This document shows positions 42,293 to 50,862 of a stretch of DNA of 64,000 nucleotides, one piece after another. The notes under the pieces were generated by a model. That model made no database searches, was not told the DNA's origin, and was given only the letters and a program-made list of their open reading frames with translations. Position 1 is the stretch's first letter. Every line of letters begins with the position of its first letter. The translations under genes were made by a program, and so were the position numbers. Source of the DNA: CAVPHV01 sp963704825 (GTDB taxonomy: Bacteria; Actinomycetota; Acidimicrobiia; Spongiisociales; UBA5794); the NCBI GenBank assembly GCA_963704825.1, contig CAVPHV010000014.1, forward strand, positions 1 through 64,000, read 5' to 3'.

Positions 42293-42580
42293 CTACTGCT
42301 CTTTCGCTTGGTCGGGGTTCTTCTTCCTCCAAAGGAACATCCCGACGATCACGAGTAATCCACCAACCAATGCGAAGGCGGCTTCGACTCCGATCAATTC
42401 ACCCAGCAAGCGGAACAGCCCGATGAAGAGAAACACCACGAGTAGGAAGGCAATCATGGCGATCACAAGACCAACTGCGGCCCACTTCGTGTAGCCGGCG
42501 ATCCGGTCGACGGTCATCGCCCGGACTCTGGCCGCGGTCTGGACTAGGAGGTCGGCGATTTGCGAAGGAAAGTCGTCCAT
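42293..42580 (-). CDS. small two-span membrane protein
   Basis: This encodes 95 residues. An amphipathic N-terminus (DLLVQTAARVRAM) is followed by two hydrophobic helices at about 32-57 and 62-84 and a charged tail. The phage-holin/DUF-type small integral proteins look similar, but no firm family can be named. It sits between the anti-sigma gene and trxB on the same strand, so it is part of the same unit. Confidence 0.65.
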   Translation of the reverse strand: MDDFPSQIADLLVQTAARVRAMTVDRIAGYTKWAAVGLVIAMIAFLLVVFLFIGLFRLLGELIGVEAAFALVGGLLVIVGMFLWRKKNPDQAKEQ

Positions 42581-42622
42581 GGCGCCGAGGTTAGTCAGTC
42601 GTTTGCGCGTCGTGGCCGGACG

Positions 42623-43549
42623 TCACCGACTGGTCTTCAGCACCTCGCAGGTGGTGGTGTCCTGCACGGCAACGACAATATGACCGGGGGTCCCGGTCTC
42701 GTACACGGCGACCATGACGTCATCGATGCCGTAGGGGGCCTCACCGAGGGGGTATCCGGAGGTGGCCCCGGAGATCGAGTCGACTCCGGCCGCAAGGCAT
42801 TCCTGCGTGTAGGCAGCCGGGCCGTTGGTCGTCAACTCGAACGCAAGTCCGAGCGCGCGGAGTTGCTCCTCGAATTGGGTGAGGTCGGTGTCGGCGGTGA
42901 TGCCCAGGCGGACGACGGCAGCTTCCAACGTCTCGAGATTGGGCTCGGCGGAGAACAGCATCGCCGTCGCCGGAGCGGGCGGTTGCGCCGTTGTCGTGGT
43001 TTCGGAGGCGGCCGACGTTGTGGTGGTAGCGCCACGAGTGGTGGTGGTGGCTGCGGGGGCCTCCTCCCCGCCGTTTGCGGAGCGATCTCCAGCCGCTTCG
43101 GAGGTGAGGAGTCGCTCTGGGGTGTCGCCTTCGGCCGCCGCCGCTGTGGTGGTCGTCTCCGCAAGCGCCGCAACGTCTGCGGACTCCGCATCGTCCGAAC
43201 CGGGGCCGAGGAGATCGAGGCCGGGACCGATGACAACTAGAGCCAAGAGCAGAGCGGCGGCGGATGCCAGGGCAGCGATCGGGAACCAGCGACGCTGGGG
43301 CTTGGCCGGCTCGGCGGCCGGTACCAAACCGAGCTCACGTCGCAGGGTGTCTCGCATCCGGAACGACTCCATCTCCGTCATGGCAACCGGAGGCGCGGCT
43401 TCGAGCGCGCCGATAGCCAGCCGCTGCAACTCGAGGTCTTCCGAACACTCGGCGCAGGCCGCAATCTGGGCCTCAGCAGAGGGAACATCGGAAGCATCGA
43501 GCTTGCCCTCGGCAAGAGCCATAATGAGGTCGAGGTCGTGTTCGTGCAT
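42623..43549 (-). CDS. transmembrane anti-sigma factor
   Basis: This encodes 308 residues. The N-terminal anti-sigma domain has AEAQIAACAECSEDL: both cysteines of the ZAS motif Hx3Cx2C (C32, C35) are present but the histidine is Gln28. One membrane segment at about 90-112 (FPIAALASAAALLLALVVIG) is followed by a long Thr/Ala-rich linker and a C-terminal extracellular domain with two cysteines. It is expected to hold the ECF sigma factor encoded 2 bp upstream at the membrane. A zinc-independent or differently ligated form is possible. Confidence 0.82.
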   Translation of the reverse strand: MHEHDLDLIMALAEGKLDASDVPSAEAQIAACAECSEDLELQRLAIGALEAAPPVAMTEMESFRMRDTLRRELGLVPAAEPAKPQRRWFPIAALASAAALLLALVVIGPGLDLLGPGSDDAESADVAALAETTTTAAAAEGDTPERLLTSEAAGDRSANGGEEAPAATTTTRGATTTTSAASETTTTAQPPAPATAMLFSAEPNLETLEAAVVRLGITADTDLTQFEEQLRALGLAFELTTNGPAAYTQECLAAGVDSISGATSGYPLGEAPYGIDDVMVAVYETGTPGHIVVAVQDTTTCEVLKTSR

Positions 43550-43551
43550 CG

Positions 43552-44124
43552 CTAATCGTTCCTTGGATGCTGCGGAGGGTCGTTCAGGTTCCCAAGTTGT
43601 TGCGCGAGGAGCTTTCTTCCGCGAAAGACTCGAGACTTCACGGTGCCGACCGGGGTTCCAAGCAGGTTGGCGGCCGTCTCGAGTGAGAGACCTTCGAGGT
43701 CGACCAGCACGACCGCAGCCCGGAACTCGGGGGAAAGCTGCGCCAAGGCGGCATCGATGTCGGGTCTCAGCTCGACGGCAGCGTATTCATCATCGGGGCG
43801 AACGTCTGCGGGGTCATGAGACTCCGGGAGTGCGTCGGCTGAGGCCCGCTTGGCGCGACGCAGCTGGTCGTAGCACGTGTTGACCGCCACCCGATACAGC
43901 CAGGTGGAGAAGGCCGCCTCGGCCTTGTAGCGGTCGGCCTTGCGGAACACAGTGAGGAATGTCTCCTGGGCGGCATCGAGGGCGGCGTCGCGATCGCGCA
44001 ACATGCGAAGGCAGATTCCGAAGACGCGGTCCTCATGAGCGGCCATGAGTTGATTGAACGCAGCGGTGTCCCCGGTGAGGAAGCGCTGGATCAGATCGAT
44101 GTCTTCTGCGGCCCGGTAGGTCAT
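43552..44124 (-). CDS. ECF sigma factor (SigM-like)
   Basis: This encodes 190 residues. Region 2 (FNQLMAAHEDRVFGICLRML, then DAAQETFLTVFRKADRY and FSTWLYRVAVNTCYDQLRR) and region 4 (LSPEFRAAVVLVDLEGLSLE, then LGTPVGTVKSRVFRGRKLL) are complete. It directs RNA polymerase to a stress regulon. Position and neighbours match mycobacterial SigM. ATG 44124 is the likely start. The anti-sigma gene follows after 2 bp. The genes downstream (trxB, trxA, cwlM-like) may be part of its output. Confidence 0.88.
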   Translation of the reverse strand: MTYRAAEDIDLIQRFLTGDTAAFNQLMAAHEDRVFGICLRMLRDRDAALDAAQETFLTVFRKADRYKAEAAFSTWLYRVAVNTCYDQLRRAKRASADALPESHDPADVRPDDEYAAVELRPDIDAALAQLSPEFRAAVVLVDLEGLSLETAANLLGTPVGTVKSRVFRGRKLLAQQLGNLNDPPQHPRND

Positions 44125-44158
44125 GAGAGGCGGATTCTCGCCGTTCGACGGCCCCGTG

Positions 44159-45454
44159 TCACGACAGGAACTGGATCTCGGCGATTCGGGCGTACCGCTT
44201 CCCGTTGCTTTGCTCGGGCAAATCGGTGAACCACAGCAGCCACACGCCGCCATCGCGCTTGGGAAGCTCGAGACGTGTGATGTCCGTGCCGGCGGTACCG
44301 GAAACCTCGAATACCCAGTCTTCGAAGCTGCTGGGAGTCTCTTGAGCCCAGCCGATTCTGAACCCGGATTCGGGGCTGGCCGCCATCTCGACCACGGCCG
44401 GCGCGCCGTCAACGGTGAAGACGAGCCCAACACCGGGCTTGAGTGAAGTCAACGGACTCGAGTACGACTCGGTGCGCCATGCCGTCTCGATATCGTCGTC
44501 TGCGAGCAGGGGCAGATCGCGGTCTCGCTCTTCGCCGTCTCCGAACGGATCGTGGACTTCAACGTCGAACGCAAACGCCTCCTGCTCCGCGGGCGGGGCC
44601 ACCGTGGTCGTTGTGGCCGCGGCCGCCGGTTGGCTGGGAGGCGGAGCCGGCGGGGTGGCGGGGAAAAGGAAGGGCGAATCCGGATCAACGTCCATGGCCA
44701 TCCCGGCGGCAGAGATGAGCAAGGCGGCGACCAGGAGCAGCGACGCCGGAATCAGCCAGCGCCACGACCAGGCCGTGCGGTCCTCCGGGATTGGAGTGAA
44801 TGGGATGGCCCGTAGCGACGCCGCCAGCGACTCAGCCGTGCTCCGGCCGCCCTCGGCATCCTCGAGCGCGGTATCGACGGCAGGAGGCAATCCTTCTGCC
44901 ACCTGCGATGGCGACAAACCGGGAGTCTCGGTACCCGTGATCCCCAGCCGGAGAGAGCGCGCCAGGCCGGCGGTGTCCGCCACCTGATCTTTGGTCCCGT
45001 GGCGACCAAAGGCGGTCAACTTCGCCGGATGTGAGGCGGAGAACCCGATGGCCGAGGGGTCGATGTCGCCGTGGACGGCGCCGGTGGCGTGGAGTGCGGC
45101 CAGGGCCGACGCCAAACCTGCCGCATTGGGGAGGAACTCCTCGACCGGGATGGTTTCGCGGGCGTGGAGGCGGTCGGCTATCGACACGCCTCCGTACCAC
45201 TCGAGCACTGAATAGGCGGCGCCGTAATCCTCCCCGACGGCGTAGACCCCGGCGAGGTGGACGTGCTGGACCGCGGCCGCCGCCCTGGCTCCATCCATGA
45301 ATTCGGTGCGCCGTGATGCCGAGGCGTTGGAGTCGAGGATTCTGACCAGAACGGGTCGGTCGAGCGACGTGTCGATCGCCAGCCACTCCTCGACGTCTCC
45401 GTCACGCCCCAGTCGGACCTGGGTTTGGTACCGGTCGGGGAGTCGGGGAGCCAT
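44159..45454 (-). CDS. membrane pseudokinase with extracellular discoidin-like domain
   Basis: This encodes 431 residues. Residues 1-215 follow a Ser/Thr kinase fold but the catalytic residues are changed: the VAIK lysine is Arg38, the catalytic loop reads HGDIDPSA (128-135) with the Asn replaced by Ala, and DFG is AFG at 148-150. One membrane helix lies at about 230-250. A Pro/Ala/Thr linker follows, then a jelly-roll domain resembling F5/8-type C modules (DDDIETAWRTESY, then TRLELPKRDGGVWLLWFTDL). In mycobacteria the pseudokinase and such a domain are fused to MurJ (MviN); here they stand alone. It is 34 bp upstream of the sigma gene. Confidence 0.78.
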   Translation of the reverse strand: MAPRLPDRYQTQVRLGRDGDVEEWLAIDTSLDRPVLVRILDSNASASRRTEFMDGARAAAAVQHVHLAGVYAVGEDYGAAYSVLEWYGGVSIADRLHARETIPVEEFLPNAAGLASALAALHATGAVHGDIDPSAIGFSASHPAKLTAFGRHGTKDQVADTAGLARSLRLGITGTETPGLSPSQVAEGLPPAVDTALEDAEGGRSTAESLAASLRAIPFTPIPEDRTAWSWRWLIPASLLLVAALLISAAGMAMDVDPDSPFLFPATPPAPPPSQPAAAATTTTVAPPAEQEAFAFDVEVHDPFGDGEERDRDLPLLADDDIETAWRTESYSSPLTSLKPGVGLVFTVDGAPAVVEMAASPESGFRIGWAQETPSSFEDWVFEVSGTAGTDITRLELPKRDGGVWLLWFTDLPEQSNGKRYARIAEIQFLS

Positions 45455-45475
45455 GGCAAAGAGCCTGGGGCGGCG

Positions 45476-46219
45476 TCAAGCCGCCGGCTGGTACCGCAAC
45501 AGGCTCAAGGGCTCAGGCAGTCGCACGTAGCCCTCGGATTCGTAGAGGGCGAGCGCCGGGTCGTTGTCCGGTTGGGTGTTGAGCAGCATGACGCGGGCAC
45601 CGGCGGCGCGGGCCTTGCGAGCGGCGACCCGCAGCAGGGAACGACCCATCCCCTGGCCCTGCCAGTCGGGGTGAACGGCAACCCGTTGGAGATACGAGAT
45701 TGCGCTTCCGAACCCGACGATGGCGAACCCCGCCGCCCTTCCGTCGGAGTCGCGGATGATGAGCACCGAGGAGCGGCCGGTGGCTTCCATGGCTTCCTTG
45801 AGTCCTTGATGGTCGAACCGCCAGAAGGGACTGAAGGCGGCGGCATCGATCTTGATCAAGTCACTGATGAGGTCGTTGTCGCTCTCAACCACTAGATGGC
45901 TCGGCGCGCCCGGGGTGGACTCGAGTCCGAGGCGCATCAGCGCCAGGTCGAGGAAGACGCGATAGCCGGCGTCTTCCCAAGTGCGGCGGGCGTTGCGGGG
46001 GAGCGGCGGAGAGAGAACCGAGGGGGCGCCGTTGGTGATCAGCCGATCCGTGCATGCCTGGAGAAAGGCCTCGCCACCGCGCATCAGGCGCAGCGCGGCG
46101 TCGGACTCAACGTCGTTCCACGGTCGCGCCGTGGCTCGAGCCCATCCGCGCCGAAAGACGACGGGGCCGGGCCATTCGCCGCGTTGGGTGACCCTCAACT
46201 GAGCATCCGCGAGTGCCAT
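45476..46219 (-). CDS. GNAT-family acetyltransferase
   Basis: This encodes 247 residues. The C-terminal GNAT domain has YLQRVAVHPDWQGQGMGRSLL, the acetyl-CoA-binding motif A, followed by MLLNTQPDNDPALALYESEGY. The N-terminal 120 residues form a divergent second GNAT-like half (LITNGAPSVLSPPLP). The target cannot be told. ATG 46219 has AGAGGAA upstream. It lies between pseudokinase and deacetylase genes and is divergent from the latter. Confidence 0.82.
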   Translation of the reverse strand: MALADAQLRVTQRGEWPGPVVFRRGWARATARPWNDVESDAALRLMRGGEAFLQACTDRLITNGAPSVLSPPLPRNARRTWEDAGYRVFLDLALMRLGLESTPGAPSHLVVESDNDLISDLIKIDAAAFSPFWRFDHQGLKEAMEATGRSSVLIIRDSDGRAAGFAIVGFGSAISYLQRVAVHPDWQGQGMGRSLLRVAARKARAAGARVMLLNTQPDNDPALALYESEGYVRLPEPLSLLRYQPAA

Positions 46220-46294
46220 GTTCCTCTTCCGGGGGTGTGGTTTGCGGCGCTCAGCGTACCCCCGGTTGAGTGTTCTCTTGTCGTAAGCGCGAAG

Positions 46295-47302
46295 ATGGGG
46301 TACATGCGGGTAGCCCTCGTCACACACGACTCGAGTTTGCGTCACGAAACGGGCCGATTCCATCCGGAACGGCCCGACCGGATCCCGGCGACCATTGCCG
46401 GGGTACACCAGTCCGGGCTCTCGGTGGTCGAGTTCGAACCTTCCCCGGCGCGCTTCGAGGACCTGGCTCTGGTCCACGATGCCGGCTACATCGCCGACGT
46501 TGAGAACTTCTGCGCTTCGGGCGGTGGAGCGTTCGACCCCGACACCGTTGCGGTGCCGGCCTCTTGGGAAGCGGCGTTGTTGTCGGCCGGCGGCGGACCG
46601 GCAGCCGTCGACGCGCTGGCGAACGGGATCGCCGACGTTGGGTTTGTTGCGATGCGCCCTCCGGGACACCATGCATTGGAGGATCAGGCGATGGGGTTCT
46701 GCCTCTTCAACAACATCGCGATTACGGCCCGGCGTCTGACGTCACAAGGCAACAAGGTTGCCATCGTCGACTGGGATGTGCACCACGGCAACGGCACGCA
46801 GCGCACGTTTTACGACGACCCCAATGTGCTGTATGTGTCGCTCCATGAGTTTCCGGCGTACCCGGGCACCGGGTGGGTCGACGAGACAGGAACCGGCGAA
46901 GGCCAGGGCACTACGGTGAACTTCCCGATGCCGCGGGCAACCGAGGGTGCGCCGTACCGATGGGCGATGCGATGGGTGATTGTGCCGATCCTGGAGGAGT
47001 TCGAACCCGACTGGTTGCTGGTGTCTTCCGGATATGACGCCCATCGTTCGGACCCACTGGCAGACATCCTGCTCGAGGATTCCGACTATGCGGCGATGGC
47101 CGCCATGCTGGCCAAGGTCATGCCGGCGCAACGAACCGTCTTCTTCCTCGAGGGAGGCTACGACCTGGCGGCCCTGACCGCATCGACGGCTGCCACCCTG
47201 CGAGGCAGCGCCGGCGATGCGCCCGACCCCCCGCCGGTTGAGGCGACGGGAACCTCAGGGGCGTGGAAGGTCATCAGGCACGTGGTCGCTGCTCGAGGCT
47301 GA
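46295..47302 (+). CDS. histone deacetylase/acetoin-utilisation family deacetylase
   Basis: This encodes 335 residues. The arginase-like deacetylase motifs are complete: RPDRIPATIAGV, RPPGHHALEDQAMGFCLFNN with the paired active-site histidines, DWDVHHGNGTQ with the zinc ligands Asp and His, and SSGYDAHRSDPLA. It removes acetyl groups from lysines or polyamines. ATG 46304 is an equally good start. It is divergent from a GNAT acetyltransferase, so the two could act on a common substrate; that is inference. Confidence 0.87.
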   Translation: MGYMRVALVTHDSSLRHETGRFHPERPDRIPATIAGVHQSGLSVVEFEPSPARFEDLALVHDAGYIADVENFCASGGGAFDPDTVAVPASWEAALLSAGGGPAAVDALANGIADVGFVAMRPPGHHALEDQAMGFCLFNNIAITARRLTSQGNKVAIVDWDVHHGNGTQRTFYDDPNVLYVSLHEFPAYPGTGWVDETGTGEGQGTTVNFPMPRATEGAPYRWAMRWVIVPILEEFEPDWLLVSSGYDAHRSDPLADILLEDSDYAAMAAMLAKVMPAQRTVFFLEGGYDLAALTASTAATLRGSAGDAPDPPPVEATGTSGAWKVIRHVVAARG

Positions 47303-47434
47303 TGCCGCCGCCGCGGTTGGGCGGGTGTCCGGGTTCGCATCTGTCGTGGAGAAACGCAAGCCGTTCAAGAACTGGTGATGTTCTTCCGATGTTTCCTGGT
47401 CAGCACCGCTCGAATGGACAGGACGCATATCACG

Positions 47435-48523
47435 ATGGACACCATTCCTACTCTGGACGAGTTGCTCGCCAAGCTGCTCTCCGTGGAAGGATCCGACCTG
47501 CACCTCAAAGTCGGATCCCCCCCCGCCTACCGTATTGATGGCGTGCTTCAGTTGGCGGAACTTCCCAAACTCTCTGCAGACGACACTTCGAATTTCGCGG
47601 AACAGGTGCTGACGGACCGTGCCCGTGAGGAATTCGCGGTCGACCACGAAACCGATTTTGCCTACGGAAAGGCATCGCTCGGCCGCTTTCGGGTGAACAT
47701 CTACCGCCAACGCGGATCGGTCAACCTGGTGGTTCGGGCGGTGAACCCGACGAGCCAGAGCTTCGCAGACCTGGGTATGCCGAAGGCGCTGACGCAGCTC
47801 TGTGCCCACCAACGTGGGCTCATTGTGGTCGCCGGCGCAGCAGGCTCGGGGAAGACCACCGCGCTGGCAGCGATGATCGACCACATCAACTCGACGCGAC
47901 GGGTCAACATCATCACACTCGAGGACCCGATCGAGGTCCTGTTTCCCGACAAGATGTCCATTGTGAGCCAGCGCGAGGTTGGTCTCGACACCGCATCGAT
48001 GGAGGAGGGACTGCGCCGGGTGGTTCGCCAAGACCCCGACGTCATCATGGCCAGCGAGATACGGAACCTCGAGAGCGTTCGCGGGGTGCTGCGGGCCGCT
48101 GAAACGGGACACCTGGTCCTGGCCGCCATGCATACCGTGGACGCGGTTGAGACGGTCAAACGCATCGTGGAGGCCTTTCCGGTCCACGAGCGCAAGCAGG
48201 CACGACTGATTCTGGCTGCGGTACTGCGTGGGGTCGTGGCCCAACGTCTCGTGCCGCGCGCCGATGGCCACGGCCGGGTTCCCGCGGTCGAGGTACTGAC
48301 CAACTACGAGCGGATGTTCGAGGCGATCGCCGATGAGGAGCGGTCCTCGAGGATTCAAGAGTTGATCGTCGAAGGTTCGTTCCATGGCTGTCAGAGTTTC
48401 GACCAGGCGCTGCTGAAGTTGTATGAGGATGGCGTGGTCGAATTCCACGATGCAGTGGCCAACGCCACCGACCCGACGGATCTCAAACTTGCAGCCCAGG
48501 CAATGGGAGTACGCTCCGCCTGA
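47435..48523 (+). CDS. PilT-type secretion/retraction ATPase
   Basis: This encodes 362 residues. GSDLHLKVGSPPAYRIDG at the start, Walker A GAAGSGKTT, LEDPIEVLFPDKMSIVSQRE (Asp and His boxes) and AETGHLVLAAMHT are those of PilT. The Walker B region reads DPDVIMASEIRNLES where most PilT proteins have GEMRDLET. PilT normally powers type IV pilus retraction. No other pilus genes are nearby, so its machine must be elsewhere or it has another job. ATG 47414 is an alternative start. Confidence 0.85.
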   Translation: MDTIPTLDELLAKLLSVEGSDLHLKVGSPPAYRIDGVLQLAELPKLSADDTSNFAEQVLTDRAREEFAVDHETDFAYGKASLGRFRVNIYRQRGSVNLVVRAVNPTSQSFADLGMPKALTQLCAHQRGLIVVAGAAGSGKTTALAAMIDHINSTRRVNIITLEDPIEVLFPDKMSIVSQREVGLDTASMEEGLRRVVRQDPDVIMASEIRNLESVRGVLRAAETGHLVLAAMHTVDAVETVKRIVEAFPVHERKQARLILAAVLRGVVAQRLVPRADGHGRVPAVEVLTNYERMFEAIADEERSSRIQELIVEGSFHGCQSFDQALLKLYEDGVVEFHDAVANATDPTDLKLAAQAMGVRSA

Positions 48524-48628
48524 GCCAGAGGCGCTGGCGCCAGCGAAGACCGGCCGATTCGGACCCCATCGGGGCCGGCGGCCGGTTGTTCGCTTCTGGG
48601 GGGCGTTGGGCGCGGTAGCCTCTCCCTC

Positions 48629-49288
48629 ATGCCGGAGTTCACCTGCCGCGATTGTGGCGCGGCCTTCGCTTTGTCGCAGAACGTCCTCGACCGCTACCCA
48701 GGCTGGACACCCCGCCAGTGCCGGTCCTGTCGGGACGGCGGATCCTCTTCGCCCAAGGCGTCCGGCGGTGGCCAGCGGCGCCGCACGTCGACGCGGCGTG
48801 GTTCGGGTGCGACTGCGCTGTACACGACCGACGAGGTGCTCGAGAAGTTCACGACGGGACCGACCTCAGGGGTGTTCACCGACGGCGGATCCGTCCCCAA
48901 TCCCGGGCCGGGAGGGTGGGGTGCGGTCTACGTTGTCGACGGCGAGATCATCGCCGAAGCACACGGTCATGATCCCGACACGACCAACAACCGGATGGAA
49001 CTCACGGCCGTCATCGAGGCCGCCAAGCTGGTGCCCGTGGGGACACCCGTGATCGTATACGCCGACAGCAAGCTGACCATCAATACCATCACCCAGTGGG
49101 CTGCGGGTTGGGAGAAGCGCGGCTGGAAACGCAAGGGTGGTCCGGTGGAGAACCTCGACCTGGTCAAGTCCGCTTACTACACGTTTCGACGTCGCCCTGA
49201 GCTCGAGATGGAGTGGATCGCGGCACACTCCGGCTATCGGTGGAACGAATACGCCGATGCGCTGGCCAACAAGTGGAGGCTGGCGTGA
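48629..49288 (+). CDS. rnhA: ribonuclease HI with N-terminal zinc ribbon
   Basis: This encodes 219 residues. Residues 1-40 carry two CxxC pairs (FTCRDCGAAF and RQCRSCRDGG), a small zinc ribbon. A basic linker follows, then RNase HI with all four acidic catalytic residues: FTDGGSVPNPGPGGWG, NNRMELTAVIEA, YADSKLTI and NEYADALAN. It cuts RNA in RNA-DNA hybrids. ATG 48629 lies 7 nt after TAGCCT, suggesting a leaderless message. Confidence 0.9.
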   Translation: MPEFTCRDCGAAFALSQNVLDRYPGWTPRQCRSCRDGGSSSPKASGGGQRRRTSTRRGSGATALYTTDEVLEKFTTGPTSGVFTDGGSVPNPGPGGWGAVYVVDGEIIAEAHGHDPDTTNNRMELTAVIEAAKLVPVGTPVIVYADSKLTINTITQWAAGWEKRGWKRKGGPVENLDLVKSAYYTFRRRPELEMEWIAAHSGYRWNEYADALANKWRLA

Positions 49289-49335
49289 CGCCGCGGGACG
49301 GCGCGGTGCGGCATCGTCGGTAACCTCCGGCCATC

Positions 49336-50736
49336 ATGACGGTCCCGCCTCGGCTCGAACCACTGCTGCGTATCGACGCTCCCCCCGTCGAACTGGCCCG
49401 GCGCTTTGCCGCCGCCGGTTATCACCTCTACCTCGTAGGGGGCACCGTGCGCGACGCCCTACTCGACCGGCAGGGAGAGGACCTCGACTTCACCACCGAG
49501 GCCCGTCCCGACATCATCAAGGAGCTTGTTGCCCCGTGGGCAGAGGACTTGTACCTGGCCGGTGAGGTGTTTGGCACGGTGGGCGCGATCAAGCACGGGC
49601 GGGTGTTCGAAATCACGACGTTCCGTTCCGAGCTCTACCGAGGTGAGAGCCGCAAGCCGGAAGTGACCTTTTCCGACAGCATCGTTGAGGATCTCTCTCG
49701 GCGCGACTTCACCGTCAACGCCATGGCGATGCAACTACCCGGCGCCCCGGGCGAGGTTCCTGTGATGATCGATCCTCACCATGGGTTGGTCGACCTCGTC
49801 GGGCGGCTGCTGCGTACTCCGCTCGACCCTGCTATCGCCTTCGGAGACGACCCACTGCGGATGCTGCGCCTGTTCCGGTTCGTGTCCACTCTCGGATTCG
49901 CTCCAGACCGGGCGGCGGTTGCGGCGGTGCGGTCGATGCACCGACGCCTGGAGATCGTTTCGGCGGAAAGGATCAGAGACGAACTCGACAAGTTGATGAT
50001 CGGGGGCCACGTCGGTGCCGGGCTTTCGGGGGTAGTGGACACCGGCCTCGCCGACGAGTTCATCCCCGAGGTTCCCGCCCTCGCCTTGGAACAAGATCCG
50101 TATCAGCGGCACAAAGACGTGCTGGGCCACACGATTGCGGTGGTCGAGAAGACCAATCCCATCCTGGAACTGCGCCTGGCGGCGCTGTTCCACGACATCG
50201 GAAAGCCGGCGACCCGCGAGTTTGGCCCTGGTGGCGTGTCATTCCATCACCACGAGGTGGTTGGCGCCCGGATGACGCGTGATCGCATGCGGGCCCTGCG
50301 CTACTCAAAGCAGATGGTGCGCGACGTCAGCCAGTTGGTCTTTCTTCACATGCGGCCCCACACCTTCAAGATGGGCTGGACCGACTCCGCGGTCCGCCGC
50401 TACGTGCGTGACGCCGGGGCGCTGCTTCCTCTGCTCAACGAACTGGTTCGTTGCGACGTCACCACCCGAAACGAGAAGAGGGCCAGGAGCATCCAGCGCC
50501 GGATTGACGAACTCGAGGTCCGGATTGACGAACTACGCGAGCAAGAAGAAATTGATGCGTTGCGCCCCCCAATCGACGGAAACGCGGTCATGGACTACCT
50601 CGGCCTTGCTCCGGGTCCGATCGTGGGCGAGATCATGAGGGAGTTGCTGGAACGCCGGATCGAAGATGGGCCGTACTCGGTTGATGAGGCCCATGCCCTG
50701 CTCGACGCGTGGCGGGAAGAACACAACGAAGGCTGA
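49336..50736 (+). CDS. CCA-adding tRNA nucleotidyltransferase with HD domain
   Basis: This encodes 466 residues. The class II nucleotidyltransferase head has LVGGTVRDALLDR, EDLDFTTEA with the metal-binding aspartates and RRDFTVNAMA, then GDDPLRMLRLFRF. An HD domain follows (FHDIGKPATREFG, then SFHHHEVVGARM). It adds or repairs the tRNA 3' CCA end. The orthologue in mycobacteria (pcnA) lies in the same cwlM-sigM neighbourhood. TAACCT lies 9 nt before ATG. Confidence 0.92.
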   Translation: MTVPPRLEPLLRIDAPPVELARRFAAAGYHLYLVGGTVRDALLDRQGEDLDFTTEARPDIIKELVAPWAEDLYLAGEVFGTVGAIKHGRVFEITTFRSELYRGESRKPEVTFSDSIVEDLSRRDFTVNAMAMQLPGAPGEVPVMIDPHHGLVDLVGRLLRTPLDPAIAFGDDPLRMLRLFRFVSTLGFAPDRAAVAAVRSMHRRLEIVSAERIRDELDKLMIGGHVGAGLSGVVDTGLADEFIPEVPALALEQDPYQRHKDVLGHTIAVVEKTNPILELRLAALFHDIGKPATREFGPGGVSFHHHEVVGARMTRDRMRALRYSKQMVRDVSQLVFLHMRPHTFKMGWTDSAVRRYVRDAGALLPLLNELVRCDVTTRNEKRARSIQRRIDELEVRIDELREQEEIDALRPPIDGNAVMDYLGLAPGPIVGEIMRELLERRIEDGPYSVDEAHALLDAWREEHNEG

Positions 50737-50862
50737 CTTCGGGGCCGGAAACGGGGCCTGACGCTCCTGCGAGCTCGCCGAGAGTGTGGCGACGGGGCGT
50801 TTGATCGCTTGAGCGAGCGCGGCGCGGGGGTGGCACCAGGTAGGCCCGACTGTCTCCTACCA

